Origin: Bacteroidota bacterium
Lineage (GTDB): Bacteria; Bacteroidota; Bacteroidia; Bacteroidales; Prolixibacteraceae
Reading direction: 5' to 3'
Assembly (NCBI GenBank): GCA_023393265.1
Contig: JAEWME010000307.1
Location: 1-17,360, forward strand
DNA length: 17,360 nucleotides
The translations under genes and the position numbers were made by a program. This document shows positions 8,601 to 16,480 of this stretch, in pieces. Positions within the stretch are counted from its first letter, which is position 1; each line of letters starts with the position of its first letter. The notes below the pieces were generated by a model. That model searched no databases, was not told the origin of the DNA, and was given only the letters and a program-made list of their open reading frames with translations.

Positions 8601-8935
8601 GAAATGTTGTTCAGGGAAACATGCTCTACGACGCAATTGGAAAGAATGCTAAGATAACAGGCCGTCCTGCTCCCTGCGATTATTTCCTGTATGATGCTAC
8701 TTTCGTAAAAATTCAGAACCTGACGCTGGGGTATACGCTGCCGATGAAAAAATATACCCACCTGATGGATAACATCAAAATATATTTCACTGGAAATAAC
8801 CTGTACACATTTACAAAATACCCAGGTTTAAATCCTGAAGTTGACATCACCGGCTGGGATACTGGTGTCGAGAAAAAGAGCAGCATTTATCCGCAAACAC
8901 GCACTTACACCTTTGGTCTACAACTGAATTTTTAA
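5681..8935 (+). CDS. SusC/RagA TonB-dependent outer-membrane transporter with N-terminal STN domain
   Basis: A 1084-residue TonB-linked beta-barrel that imports a ligand captured with its SusD partner. Order of parts: signal sequence (about 1-43, hydrophobic core LTAFWIFLMVLETAASG), STN signalling domain (about 45-118), carboxypeptidase-regulatory-like beta-sandwich (about 136-207), TonB-box-like segment EEAIVVGYGS (214-223), plug (about 225-337, with SIDVLKDASAGAIYGTRATG 311-330), then the barrel ending in an aromatic residue (LNF). The reading frame is open back to a GTG at 5585, but the ATG at 5681 is preferred: it begins a proper signal peptide, and the upstream 32 codons cross the hairpin. 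STN is found in transducer-type receptors that talk to FecR anti-sigma factors, and the neighbouring sigma and anti-sigma genes agree. Substrate unknown: no glycosidase, protease or sulfatase lies beside it. Confidence 0.96.
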   Translation: MKKCRTSVFPERTGLTKLFRVMRLTAFWIFLMVLETAASGHAQSTKITVKIENGTLSEIFKKIEELSDYRFFYQKEQVQDVKRKTVEVTNEDISNLVADLLEGTGLAYKVAERDIIIFPKSGAGNLSGNVSQQPHAVTGRVTDESGAPLPGVTVAIKGTTLGIITDLDGKYSLTNVSDKAILQFSFMGMIPQQVTVGNQASVNVVMKQAVIEIEEAIVVGYGSLQKKQVTSSITSLTTRDLPQGVGGASIATALQGKVGGLVMSGTESPNSGNTFQLRGMASINASRSPLIVIDGMPGGDIRTLVQEEIQSIDVLKDASAGAIYGTRATGGVILITTKAAKAGALKMNYTSEVLFKQPFGKPDLLNAADYIATYAGAKNDEGHDTDWWDEAMNDNPTSNRHVLTIQGGSEFARIYATTMYDDNRGVLRGDNRKDYSGRINADFKLLDGWLDVSTHVSYRQALRTQNKPSIEGIMRANPTQAVYDPTSQTGWNIWTTGDNTEMNEIGEAALKTDEGLDKWFRPDVSLKLNILPIKGLSYRHTIAYENRQWERHFYRSMFSREEIRAGRKGWADLDFSKTELLNTDGYLSYVNEFGKNSFNAVGGCSYFEQNGESFSAANGQFTNDLVKFWNLGEGSWLKEGFAEMSSSKSITQRLFAYFGRINFSYDDKYMATASVRREGSSKFAANNRWGTFWSASAGWRLSKESFMQDISWVDDLKLRLAYGVTGNEGFSADYAAKMYGSDTRWLLPDGTWAYSYGVTKNVNDVLGWEEKHEWNLGLDFSVLNNRVYGKFDLYRRSIKGLIYNVQVPQPPNTESEMYKNIGTMENKGWELEVGADVVKNKKWSYNTSLNLSHNKTIIGSLWGNQTFINGDYINNWVEYAHRIEEGVEVGSFFLYRYAGISEDGKIQVFDKDNNIIVSDDAKVDDRVYQKSFMPKIIAGWSHNLNYKNWSFSATLTSWIDYDLYNGIELEYGLRNVVQGNMLYDAIGKNAKITGRPAPCDYFLYDATFVKIQNLTLGYTLPMKKYTHLMDNIKIYFTGNNLYTFTKYPGLNPEVDITGWDTGVEKKSSIYPQTRTYTFGLQLNF

Positions 8936-8953
8936 TCGCTAAAAAGATAATTT

Positions 8954-10699
8954 ATGAAAACATATAAAATATTTATCGGCGCTGCTGCAATAACCGCAAT
9001 CACTGCTGTTTTTCATGCCTGCAGCGTTGAACCGGAGTATTACTCACAATCGACACCCGAGTTATTTTTTGATACGCAAACAAAAGTGTATCAACGCATG
9101 GGGCGCCCGTTCACACACTGGGCCTGGGCAATGGCCGACGCACAGGCACATTCCACACTTGTACGTCTTCAGGAATTTACAACTGACGAAATGCTGGTTC
9201 CGTCCCGCTATAACGACTGGTATGACGGTGGCGCGTATCTTCGCATGTACACTCATGATTTTACCCCGACCACTTCAGGCGTAAATGATGCGTGGCGCGC
9301 TTTTTCGATGGGTGTTGCACAGGTTTGGAGCGCAAAAGACGACATCGATCAATATGTCGATTTTGATGCACTTAAATTTCCCGAAGGCAGTCGCGATGCC
9401 GTTTTGATGCAGCTTCAAACACTTGCCGCTTTCTTCTACCTGCATGGTCTCGACTTATTTGGTGGTGTGCCGCTATATGAGTCGAATAAAGGAGAAATGA
9501 AAGCCAGGGCTACTGATGTTGAGACATTTGAATTTATCGAGCGATTGCTGACAGAAGCACTTCCGAAACTTCCGAAGAAAACAGTACTTGGAGCACAGGA
9601 AACAGGTAGTATCAATCAGGCTGCTGCTGCACTTATGCTTGCCCGTCTTTATTTCAATGCCGAACCATACATCCGTGAGGCGAAGTACACAGAATGTGCT
9701 ACCCTTTGTCAGGATATTATTGATGGGAAATATGGAACATATAAGCTGGAAGATGACTGGCGGAATATTTTTGGCTATAACAATGATAAGTCTCCTGAAA
9801 TTATTTGGTCAGTTCCAAGCCAGAATGCGCAGAGCGAGAGAAGCGTGAGTTCGAATGGTTACCACTACGGTATGAATGAGTATTGGGACAATGGTGAGAT
9901 TGGCGGCCGAAACAATGGCTATTGCTTGGTTCCTTCACTCGACGTCAATGGTAAATCGTACCTGTATGGCAACAGCGATCCAAGTTCGAAAGGTACTTAC
10001 AGGCTGGGTAGCCCGTTTGCCAAATTCAACGCGCAGGATGTCCGTAAACAGCTCAATGCCTACGAAGGCGGTGGTAAATGGCGCGGAATGTTTTATTTTG
10101 GTAAAATGGTGAACCCCGTGACCGGAAAAGTTTGTCATGGCGGAAACCGACAGGTGAAACCAACCGACACTTTAACTATTGTCGACCAGATTGCTAGGAT
10201 TTATCCACAGGCAGGTGCCGAGGCTGATCATGGAAAAGAAGGAGCACGCTGGGGCGAGGAAAGCTCGGGTGTTCGTTTGGCAAAATTCTCACCAATTCCG
10301 TGGCTAAGCGAGAAAACATTGAAGGGAAATCCTGATATTCCTGTCTTCCGACTGGCTGAAGCTTATTACATGCTGGCCGAATGTAAGTTACGTGCCGGAG
10401 ACAAGGATGCAGCCGCTTCTTTGATAAATACAGTTCGCAAAAGATATTTTGTAGAAGCAGATCCGGACCCGGTAACAGCTTCAAATCTGGACGAATGGCG
10501 TATGCTTGACGAATGGATGATCGAGTTTCTCGGCGAAGGTCGTCGTCGGACAGATCTTATTCGCTGGAATAAATATACAACCGAATCGTGGTGGGATCAT
10601 CCTGCTGACGGGGCTGCGAAATCTCATTTCAACCGCTTCCCGATCTCAGAACAGGCAATGAGCAGTAATAACTTGCTTGAACAGAATCCTGGATATTAA
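8954..10699 (+). CDS. SusD/RagB-family outer-membrane lipoprotein
   Basis: A 581-residue surface lipoprotein that forms the lid of the SusC barrel and binds ligand. The N-terminus has a lipoprotein signal with a hydrophobic stretch and a lipobox-like VFHAC; Cys23 would be lipidated, and the following SVEPE is acidic, as in surface-exported Bacteroidota lipoproteins. SusD hallmarks are FYLHGLDLFGGVPLYE (161-176), FRLAEAYYMLAECKLRAGD (465-483), EFLGEGRRRTDLIRW (524-538) and the typical C-terminal ending LLEQNPGY. The helical repeat core is present throughout and length is normal. The ATG is 18 nt after the susC stop, so the two are one transcript. It is the last gene of the cluster; a long hairpin and a convergent gene follow. 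The ligand cannot be inferred from sequence, but cargo larger than simple sugars is usual for the pair. Confidence 0.95.
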   Translation: MKTYKIFIGAAAITAITAVFHACSVEPEYYSQSTPELFFDTQTKVYQRMGRPFTHWAWAMADAQAHSTLVRLQEFTTDEMLVPSRYNDWYDGGAYLRMYTHDFTPTTSGVNDAWRAFSMGVAQVWSAKDDIDQYVDFDALKFPEGSRDAVLMQLQTLAAFFYLHGLDLFGGVPLYESNKGEMKARATDVETFEFIERLLTEALPKLPKKTVLGAQETGSINQAAAALMLARLYFNAEPYIREAKYTECATLCQDIIDGKYGTYKLEDDWRNIFGYNNDKSPEIIWSVPSQNAQSERSVSSNGYHYGMNEYWDNGEIGGRNNGYCLVPSLDVNGKSYLYGNSDPSSKGTYRLGSPFAKFNAQDVRKQLNAYEGGGKWRGMFYFGKMVNPVTGKVCHGGNRQVKPTDTLTIVDQIARIYPQAGAEADHGKEGARWGEESSGVRLAKFSPIPWLSEKTLKGNPDIPVFRLAEAYYMLAECKLRAGDKDAAASLINTVRKRYFVEADPDPVTASNLDEWRMLDEWMIEFLGEGRRRTDLIRWNKYTTESWWDHPADGAAKSHFNRFPISEQAMSSNNLLEQNPGY

Positions 10700-10721
10700 A
10701 AGTTAGTTTTTCGATTTTTAG

Positions 10722-10761
10722 GCGTCCGTTATTTCCTGCCAGTGCCGGAATTAGCGGACGC
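10722..10761. terminator. Hairpin between convergent susD and SDR gene (possible terminator)
   Basis: GCGTCCG (10722-10728) pairs with CGGACGC (10755-10761). The stem extends inward through one G-U and two A-T pairs and, past a mismatch, TTCC/GGAA. It lies 22 bp after the susD stop and contains the stop codon of the opposite gene (TAA at 10731-10729). T-runs occur before the hairpin on the plus strand (10707-10719) and not directly after it in either direction, so it is not a standard intrinsic terminator. Blocking read-through between convergent transcripts is the most likely role. Confidence 0.5.
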
Positions 10762-11610
10762 TATTATTTCGTCGAGGCAGCTATCGATGTCGGGATATTT
10801 AAACCGGTAGCCGTATTCCAGCAATCGTTCAGGAAAAGCCTGTGGGGCGCTGGTAATCAGCGAAGCGGCTTCGCCGTACAAAAGTTTTAAGGCGCTTTCA
10901 GGAACAGAAAAGATGGCAGGGCGTCGCAACTTTTTTGCCAGCGCTTTGGTGAAGTGATTATTGTCGATGTTTTGGGGTGCTGCAAGGTTAAAAATGCCTG
11001 AAACTTCTTTGTTTTGGCAGGCCCAGAAGAGCGAATTCACTACGTCATCAATGTGTACAAAAGGAAATGGCTGATTTCCGGAAGCAATTTTTCCCCCAAG
11101 TCCTGACTTGAAAACAGGGAGCATCTTTTGGATGGTCGCAGACTCCTTACCAATAACGACACCAATCCGGAATATGACCCTGCGTACCGAATGGTTGAGC
11201 GGCTCCGAGGCTGCTTCCCATTGTTTGGCGACAGTTCCGGTAAAATCATCGGCAAATTCAGTACTTTTTTCGGTGTGAAACCCCGGTGAATAAATGCCGA
11301 CTGCCGAAGCCGAAATAAATGTCTTTGGTCTTTCATAAGCAGGTAATTGGTTGATTACTTCAACCAGGTTGGCAGTTGTGGTGATCCGGCTGTTTAATAT
11401 TTCTTCTCTGGCATTTTCTGTCCATTTCCGGAGTATAGGCGATCCGGCAAGGTGAATTACAGTATCAATTTCCGGCATTATTTTCAATAACTCGACTGGA
11501 TTGTATAATTCTTTTCGAGCGATTTTTACAATGGTGTGTTTCACCGATTCGAGTTTAACAATCAGGTTTTGAGCGATGTATCCGGTGGCGCCGGTTATGG
11601 CAATATTCAT
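10729..11610 (-). CDS. TIGR01777-type NAD(P)-binding epimerase/reductase (SDR39U1/YfcH family)
   Basis: A 293-residue atypical extended short-chain dehydrogenase of the YfcH/SDR39U1 family, whose physiological substrate is not established. The Rossmann nucleotide-binding motif is ITGATGYIA (5-13); the third glycine of the usual GxxGxxG is alanine. VIHLAGSPI (51-59) and SASAVGIY (100-107) follow, then FVHIDDVV (184-191) and the C-terminal DUF1731 region (about 240-284) with LLYGEAA and ERLLEYGYRFKYPD. A canonical YxxxK pair is not seen after the serine motif, as in other members of this family that I can recall. The ATG at 11610 is the start of the Rossmann strand and is preferred. It stands alone on its strand, between the susD end and the divergent pbp gene; a seven-of-eight -7 match (TAACTTTA on the minus strand) lies upstream. 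Confidence 0.92.
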   Translation of the reverse strand: MNIAITGATGYIAQNLIVKLESVKHTIVKIARKELYNPVELLKIMPEIDTVIHLAGSPILRKWTENAREEILNSRITTTANLVEVINQLPAYERPKTFISASAVGIYSPGFHTEKSTEFADDFTGTVAKQWEAASEPLNHSVRRVIFRIGVVIGKESATIQKMLPVFKSGLGGKIASGNQPFPFVHIDDVVNSLFWACQNKEVSGIFNLAAPQNIDNNHFTKALAKKLRRPAIFSVPESALKLLYGEAASLITSAPQAFPERLLEYGYRFKYPDIDSCLDEIIASANSGTGRK

Positions 11611-11897
11611 GGCTTTTTATTCGTTTTGATTCGCTGAGTGCGGTTTCCCTTTTGGTAAAGTTACAATCAAATTGAATTTAAGTTTAATTTTTGAGAATTC
11701 TTTCCGGCCATCTTTTTATTTTAATGTAATTTTGTGCTCCTCCAACTTTACCATTGAAACCGCGTTGAAATATCTAAAAAATTGTTCGATGAACGGATTT
11801 TTGTATTGAATTATTCCAATTCACATAAAAACTGAATAGAAATTTTCAGCTAAGTTTGTTGTAACGCAACATTGTAATCATTTCAGAAAATTGAAGG
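11611..11897. promoter_or_regulatory. Divergent SDR/pbp1A intergenic region with pbp1A promoter box
   Basis: This 287-bp AT-rich gap shows no gene. On the plus strand, TAAGTTTG (11851-11858) is a perfect TAnnTTTG -7 box 40 nt before the pbp ATG. A second perfect box, TAATTTTG (11727-11734), lies 164 nt before it. Neither has a TTTG at the standard -33 spacing. A dyad TGAATT-5 nt-AATTCA (11807-11823) lies just upstream of the proximal box. A 5-bp hairpin TGTTG/CAACA (11857-11871) sits at the expected transcript start. Function of these dyads is not established. Confidence 0.5.
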
Positions 11898-14318
11898 ATG
11901 AATAAAAAAAGCCCGAAATCTTCAGCAAAACCAAAATCATCAACCAAATCGAGAAAAAAATCTTCAGGAAGTTTAAAGAAGCGCATTTTGCTCTTTTTGC
12001 TTAAGCTGACCATTGCGCTGGTATTGCTGGGTTTATTGCTTTTCCTGATTGTGTATGCCGGGTTTACCGGTCCGGTGCCATCAACCGACGAATTACAGAA
12101 AATAAAAAATCCGGTTTCTACTGAAGTTTATGCCAACGACGGACGACTGCTGGGAAGATATTATATAGAGAACCGAAGCAACGTAAGCTTCGACGAAATA
12201 TCGCCCAACGTGATCAATGCGCTGGTTGCTACCGAAGACTCCCGTTTTTATCACCATCGTGGAATCGACGAAATTGCACTGATCAGGGTGTTTTTTAAGT
12301 CCATTCTGTTGCAGGACAGAAGTTCCGGTGGAGGAAGTACCCTTAGTCAGCAAATAGCCAAAAATTTATATCCGCGGAAGGAGTTTGGGCCATTGACGAT
12401 GCCTGTAAATAAATTGCGGGAATCGATCATTGCGTATCGCCTCGAAAAGCTTTATACAAAAGATGAAATACTGGCATTATACCTGAATACGGTTCCTTTT
12501 GCCGAGAATACGTTCGGGATAGGCGTGGCTTCGGAACGCTTTTTCAGCAAATCACCCGCAAAACTTACTGTTCCTGAAGCTGCGACATTGGTTGGAATGC
12601 TGAAAGCGAATAACAGCTATAATCCGCGACGAAACCCCGAACGCTCGCTCGAACGGCGGAATGTAGTCATCGACCAGATGCAGAAATACAGTTATTTGTC
12701 TGATGGAGAAGCAAAAATGTACAAGGCTGAACCGATGACACTCGACTACAACCCAATTTCGTACAACGAAGGCCCCGCGCCATACCTCATTGAAAGGTTG
12801 AGGCCTTTTCTTCAGGATTGGTGCGACAACCATACCAAAGAAGATCAGACTACTTATAATTTGTTTACCGACGGGCTGAAGGTGCAAACGACAATAGATT
12901 TTGATATGCAGATTGCTGCCGAAAATGCAGTGGCCGACCAAATGAAAAATATACAGAAGTTGTTCGACGAGCATTGGGGAAAACAAAAACCGTGGGGTAA
13001 CGACCAGTCGGTTGTATACCGAGCCATGAAACGCTCTGACAGATACAAGAATCTGAAACAAAGTGGTGCCAGCGATGATGAAATTAAAAAGAATTTTGAC
13101 ACGCCGGTGGCAATGTCGGTTTTTAGCTGGGATGGCCGAAAACAGCAGCAGATGACGCCGATGGACTCTGTTCAGTATTATTTGCGTTTGTTAAATACTG
13201 GCTTTATGGCCATTGATCCGCATTCAGGAGAACTGAAAGCCTATATCGGCGGAAACGATTTCAGGTATTTTAAATATGATCATACTACGGCTGAGCGACA
13301 GGTTGGATCAACATTCAAACCAATCGTTTATCTGGCAGCACTGGAAGCCGGAATTGCTCCGGATACTTATTTTGCCAATGAGCGCAAAGTTTATGAAGAT
13401 TACGACAACTGGTCGCCCGAGAATTCGCATGACGACTACACGGGTTACTATTCGATGGAAGGCGCGTTGGCCAAGTCGATTAACACCATTGCTGTTGAGG
13501 TCTTGATGCAAACAGGTATTGACCATGTGGTAGATCTTGCCAAACGCATGGGTATTGATTCCGAATTGCCTGAATATCCGTCGCTTGCCCTGGGTGTAGC
13601 CTCGGTGTCACTTCAGGATATGGTTTGTGCTTATGCCGAGATTGCCAATGGCGGAAAGAAAATCTCGCCGTATTATCTCAAATCAATCAAATCAAATAAA
13701 GGAGAAACACTCGAACAGTTCGATAATGTACAGCCTGACGAACAGGTTGCTTCTCCGGAGAATTGCCGCATTATGACCCGGATGCTGAAGTCGGTCGTTG
13801 ACGAAGGAACCGGAAATGCTATTCGTTCGACCTGGGGAATTGATGCCGACTTTGCCGGAAAGACGGGTACAACACAAGATCAGGCCGACGGCTGGTTCAT
13901 CGGCATGACGCCGAACCTGGTGGCCGGGGCTTGGGTTGGGGGAGAAGACCGTAGTGTTCATTTCCGTACATTGGGTACCGGAGCTGGCGGACATACCGCA
14001 CTTCCAATTGTTGGTCAGTTTTTCAGTCAGGTGTTGCGACAATCTAAATTTTCCAACCTGAGGTATAGTACGTTTGATCTGCCTTCAGAAGAAAGCCTGG
14101 CTTTGATGGACGTACCTCCGTACCGGGAAATGCTTGAAGTGAAGAACCGAGGTTTCCTGCACGAATTATTTGGTAAGAAGGATGACAAAGGCGAAATACA
14201 CCGTTCGGAACAAAAACAGACAGCACCCGAATCAGAACAGACTACACAGACTGAAGAAAAGGAGAAGAAACCTTTCTGGCAAAAAATGAAGGATATTTTT
14301 AAACGTAAAAGCAAATAA
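11898..14318 (+). CDS. Bifunctional penicillin-binding protein 1A (class A; GT51 + transpeptidase)
   Basis: An 806-residue inner-membrane enzyme that polymerises lipid II into glycan strands and cross-links peptides. A Lys/Ser-rich cytoplasmic tail (1-28) precedes one membrane helix (about 29-54). The GT51 glycosyltransferase domain follows with ATEDSRFYHHRGID (111-124, catalytic Glu113), GGGSTLSQQIAKNLY (144-158) and RLEKLYTKDEILALYLN (181-197). The transpeptidase domain has STFK (471-474, nucleophile Ser471), the SIN motif (527-529) and KTGTT (655-659), so both activities look intact. A charged, Gln/Glu/Lys-rich tail (about 755-806) closes the protein. The ATG at 11898 has GAAGG directly upstream and a perfect -7 box 40 nt before. 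Its stop overlaps the next gene's start (TAATG), giving likely translational coupling to the CLC transporter. Confidence 0.97.
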   Translation: MNKKSPKSSAKPKSSTKSRKKSSGSLKKRILLFLLKLTIALVLLGLLLFLIVYAGFTGPVPSTDELQKIKNPVSTEVYANDGRLLGRYYIENRSNVSFDEISPNVINALVATEDSRFYHHRGIDEIALIRVFFKSILLQDRSSGGGSTLSQQIAKNLYPRKEFGPLTMPVNKLRESIIAYRLEKLYTKDEILALYLNTVPFAENTFGIGVASERFFSKSPAKLTVPEAATLVGMLKANNSYNPRRNPERSLERRNVVIDQMQKYSYLSDGEAKMYKAEPMTLDYNPISYNEGPAPYLIERLRPFLQDWCDNHTKEDQTTYNLFTDGLKVQTTIDFDMQIAAENAVADQMKNIQKLFDEHWGKQKPWGNDQSVVYRAMKRSDRYKNLKQSGASDDEIKKNFDTPVAMSVFSWDGRKQQQMTPMDSVQYYLRLLNTGFMAIDPHSGELKAYIGGNDFRYFKYDHTTAERQVGSTFKPIVYLAALEAGIAPDTYFANERKVYEDYDNWSPENSHDDYTGYYSMEGALAKSINTIAVEVLMQTGIDHVVDLAKRMGIDSELPEYPSLALGVASVSLQDMVCAYAEIANGGKKISPYYLKSIKSNKGETLEQFDNVQPDEQVASPENCRIMTRMLKSVVDEGTGNAIRSTWGIDADFAGKTGTTQDQADGWFIGMTPNLVAGAWVGGEDRSVHFRTLGTGAGGHTALPIVGQFFSQVLRQSKFSNLRYSTFDLPSEESLALMDVPPYREMLEVKNRGFLHELFGKKDDKGEIHRSEQKQTAPESEQTTQTEEKEKKPFWQKMKDIFKRKSK

Positions 14319-16075
14319 TGATCAAAAAAATTGAGGTTCTGGTTACTCGGATAACTGAGAAGAATAAGATATATATTCTCAGTTTGTTGGTTGGATTGCT
14401 CAGTGGAACAGCCGCATTTATGCTGAAGAATTTTGTACACTATGTATCTCATTTTCTGACGCGTCATTTCAAAATTACAGACGGTAGCTACTTATATCTG
14501 GCCTATCCGATGATTGGTATTTTGATTAGTGTTCTGATAATTAAATATTTGATAAAAGACGACATCAGTCACGGGGTTTCGAAGATTTTGTCGGTAATTT
14601 CAAGAAAAGGAAGCAGAATCAGACCACACAATATGTTTTCATCGATGATCACCAGCGGCTTCACCATCGCTTTTGGAGGATCAGTGGGAGCTGAATCTCC
14701 GATTGTGTATACTGGTTCAGCCATTGGTTCGAATGTGGCTGAATTATTTAAACTGAATCAGAATCAGCTTCGGTTGCTCATAGGTTGCGGTGCAACAGGT
14801 GCCATCGCCGGCATTTTCAAAGCGCCGATTGCCGGAATCATGTTTACACTCGAAGTGCTTATGCTCGACCTGACGATGGCATCACTTATTCCGCTATTGA
14901 TTTCAGGAATAACAGCAGCCACCCTTTCTTATTTTTTTATGGGCGATTCAGTGCTGTTTCATTTCGACCTAAGCCATCAGTTTAATTACAATAACCTGCC
15001 TTATTATATTTTGCTTGGCGCTTTCTGCGGATTTATATCGCTTTATTTTACCCGGGTGGGGATGTACGTAGAGAGCAAAATGAAATCCATCTCGAATATC
15101 TATGTGAAACTGGTTGTTGGCGGTGCCAGTCTGGGACTTCTCATTTTTGTGTTCCCGTCGCTTTGGGGCGAAGGTTACGAATCGATCAATAAAATTTTTG
15201 TTGGAGAAGGAGCTGATTTACTGAATAATTCAATTTTTTTCGACTGGAAATCTGATCCATATATTTTGCTGCTCATTTTGGCTTTTATCCTGATTTTTAA
15301 GGTTGTTGCCATGTCTGTTACTACTGCCAGCGGTGGAGTTGGAGGTATCTTCGCCCCAACGCTTTTTATGGGCGCCATTGGCGGATATTTCCTGTCGCTC
15401 TCGCTCAACACTTTTTTTGGGTTGGAACTACCACATGCCAATTTTGCATTGGCCGGAATGGGCGCACTCATGACTGGCGTTATGCACGCTCCTCTGCTTG
15501 GTATTTTCCTGATTGCTGAGATTACGGGCGGTTACCAGCTGCTTGTTCCGCTGATTATTTCGGCGACTGTTGCTTATGTAATTGCAACCCGGCTCGAACC
15601 GCACTCCATTTACACCAAACGTTTGGCTGAAGCCGGAGATCTTGTCACTCACCACAAAGACAGAGCCGCGATGCACTATATGAATGTGCGCGAATTGATT
15701 GAAACAGACTTTGAAATTTTGACTCCGGATTTGACTTTGGGTCAAATGACCTATCACATTGCTCGCTCAAAACGAGATTTGTTTCCGGTAGTCGACGAAA
15801 ATGGCATTATGAAAGGGATGATCAAAATGAACGACATCCGTAATTTGATGTTCGATCAGGATTTGTACGACAAAATAACGGTGAGCGACCTGATGTACAT
15901 GCCCGAGTTTTTCATTTCACCCAACGACTCGGTTGAACTTGTTGCCGAAAAATTCAGGACCTCGAACCGGTATAACCTGGCAGTGATCGACAACGGAAAA
16001 TATATCGGGTTTATTTCCCGTGCCCGCGTCTTCTCTGCTTACCGCGATATTATGGAAGATTTATCCTTCGACTAG
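14318..16075 (+). CDS. CLC-family chloride channel/transporter with C-terminal CBS pair
   Basis: A 585-residue polytopic inner-membrane protein of the CLC anion channel/antiporter family. CLC signatures: GSVGAESPIVYTGSAIGSN (121-139, gating glutamate probably Glu126), GIFKAPIAGIMFTLEV (165-180) and GGVGGIFAPTLFMGAIGG (339-356). The C-terminal cytoplasmic part (about 450-580) reads as two CBS domains, which in this family bind adenine nucleotides and tune activity. Aligned by eye to E. coli ClcA, the internal proton glutamate (Glu203) falls on Val180, and the central-serine motif GSGIP corresponds to SHGVS (84-88). So a 2Cl-/H+ exchange mode and chloride preference are not assured. The ATG overlaps the stop of the pbp gene by one base. 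The gene converges on a small membrane-protein gene 18 bp away. Confidence 0.94.
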   Translation: MIKKIEVLVTRITEKNKIYILSLLVGLLSGTAAFMLKNFVHYVSHFLTRHFKITDGSYLYLAYPMIGILISVLIIKYLIKDDISHGVSKILSVISRKGSRIRPHNMFSSMITSGFTIAFGGSVGAESPIVYTGSAIGSNVAELFKLNQNQLRLLIGCGATGAIAGIFKAPIAGIMFTLEVLMLDLTMASLIPLLISGITAATLSYFFMGDSVLFHFDLSHQFNYNNLPYYILLGAFCGFISLYFTRVGMYVESKMKSISNIYVKLVVGGASLGLLIFVFPSLWGEGYESINKIFVGEGADLLNNSIFFDWKSDPYILLLILAFILIFKVVAMSVTTASGGVGGIFAPTLFMGAIGGYFLSLSLNTFFGLELPHANFALAGMGALMTGVMHAPLLGIFLIAEITGGYQLLVPLIISATVAYVIATRLEPHSIYTKRLAEAGDLVTHHKDRAAMHYMNVRELIETDFEILTPDLTLGQMTYHIARSKRDLFPVVDENGIMKGMIKMNDIRNLMFDQDLYDKITVSDLMYMPEFFISPNDSVELVAEKFRTSNRYNLAVIDNGKYIGFISRARVFSAYRDIMEDLSFD

Positions 16076-16093
16076 ACTCTTCAATAAAGAAGG

Positions 16094-16480
16094 CTATTTT
16101 GTTATCCTGAAATAGTAGAGGTAAACTACGCTGAAGAGGAGCGTGAATATGGCATTTATCGACGAGAAAGCGTTGCTTCCCAGCCACCAGACGGGCACCA
16201 GCATGAGCAAAATTTGCGCAGGCAGGTAAAAATACAAACCACTTCGCTGCATCCTGAAAAGCTTGATGGCGCCAATGAGCGAGACGCAAAAAAGTGCACC
16301 AAAGATGGCAAAATAGAACGGCGTGAGTTTTTCTGTCGCGGTGATATTGGTAACTCGGGTAATTTTTTTTGTGACGGACTGAAAGAAAAACGTTGACGCG
16401 AAAGCTCCGACGAAACCGATCGCGCTTCCAAGGATGCTAAATATGCAAGCCGACTCATATAATAAGGGTTTCTTTTCCAT
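16094..16480 (-). CDS. Small four-helix membrane protein, function unknown
   Basis: I do not recognise this 128-residue protein. Hydrophobic segments at about 11-33, 54-75, 83-101 and 104-123 suggest four membrane helices with both ends probably cytoplasmic. Between the first two lies a polar, threonine-rich 20-residue loop (about 34-53). Basic residues follow helix 2 (KLFRMQRSG). No catalytic or metal-binding pattern is seen. It is considered real because the frame is open, the composition is that of a membrane protein, the gene neatly fills the gap between the CLC stop and the glyA promoter, and a perfect -7 box (TATTTTTG on the minus strand) lies 22 nt before the ATG at 16480. It converges on the CLC gene, so it is not in the same transcript. 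Confidence 0.75.
   Translation of the reverse strand: MEKKPLLYESACIFSILGSAIGFVGAFASTFFFQSVTKKITRVTNITATEKLTPFYFAIFGALFCVSLIGAIKLFRMQRSGLYFYLPAQILLMLVPVWWLGSNAFSSINAIFTLLFSVVYLYYFRITK

Noticed and set aside
12552..13061. Minus-strand 169-codon open frame inside the penicillin-binding protein gene
   Set aside because: Fully antisense to the GT51/linker coding region and without any family-like pattern.
14027..14467. Minus-strand open frame spanning the pbp/CLC junction
   Set aside because: Antisense to two well-supported genes; Cys/Ser/Phe-rich translation typical of a spurious frame.
16079..16092. CTTC-AATAAA-GAAG mini-hairpin between the convergent CLC and small membrane-protein genes
   Set aside because: A 4-bp stem is too short to call a terminator, although it is in the right place.
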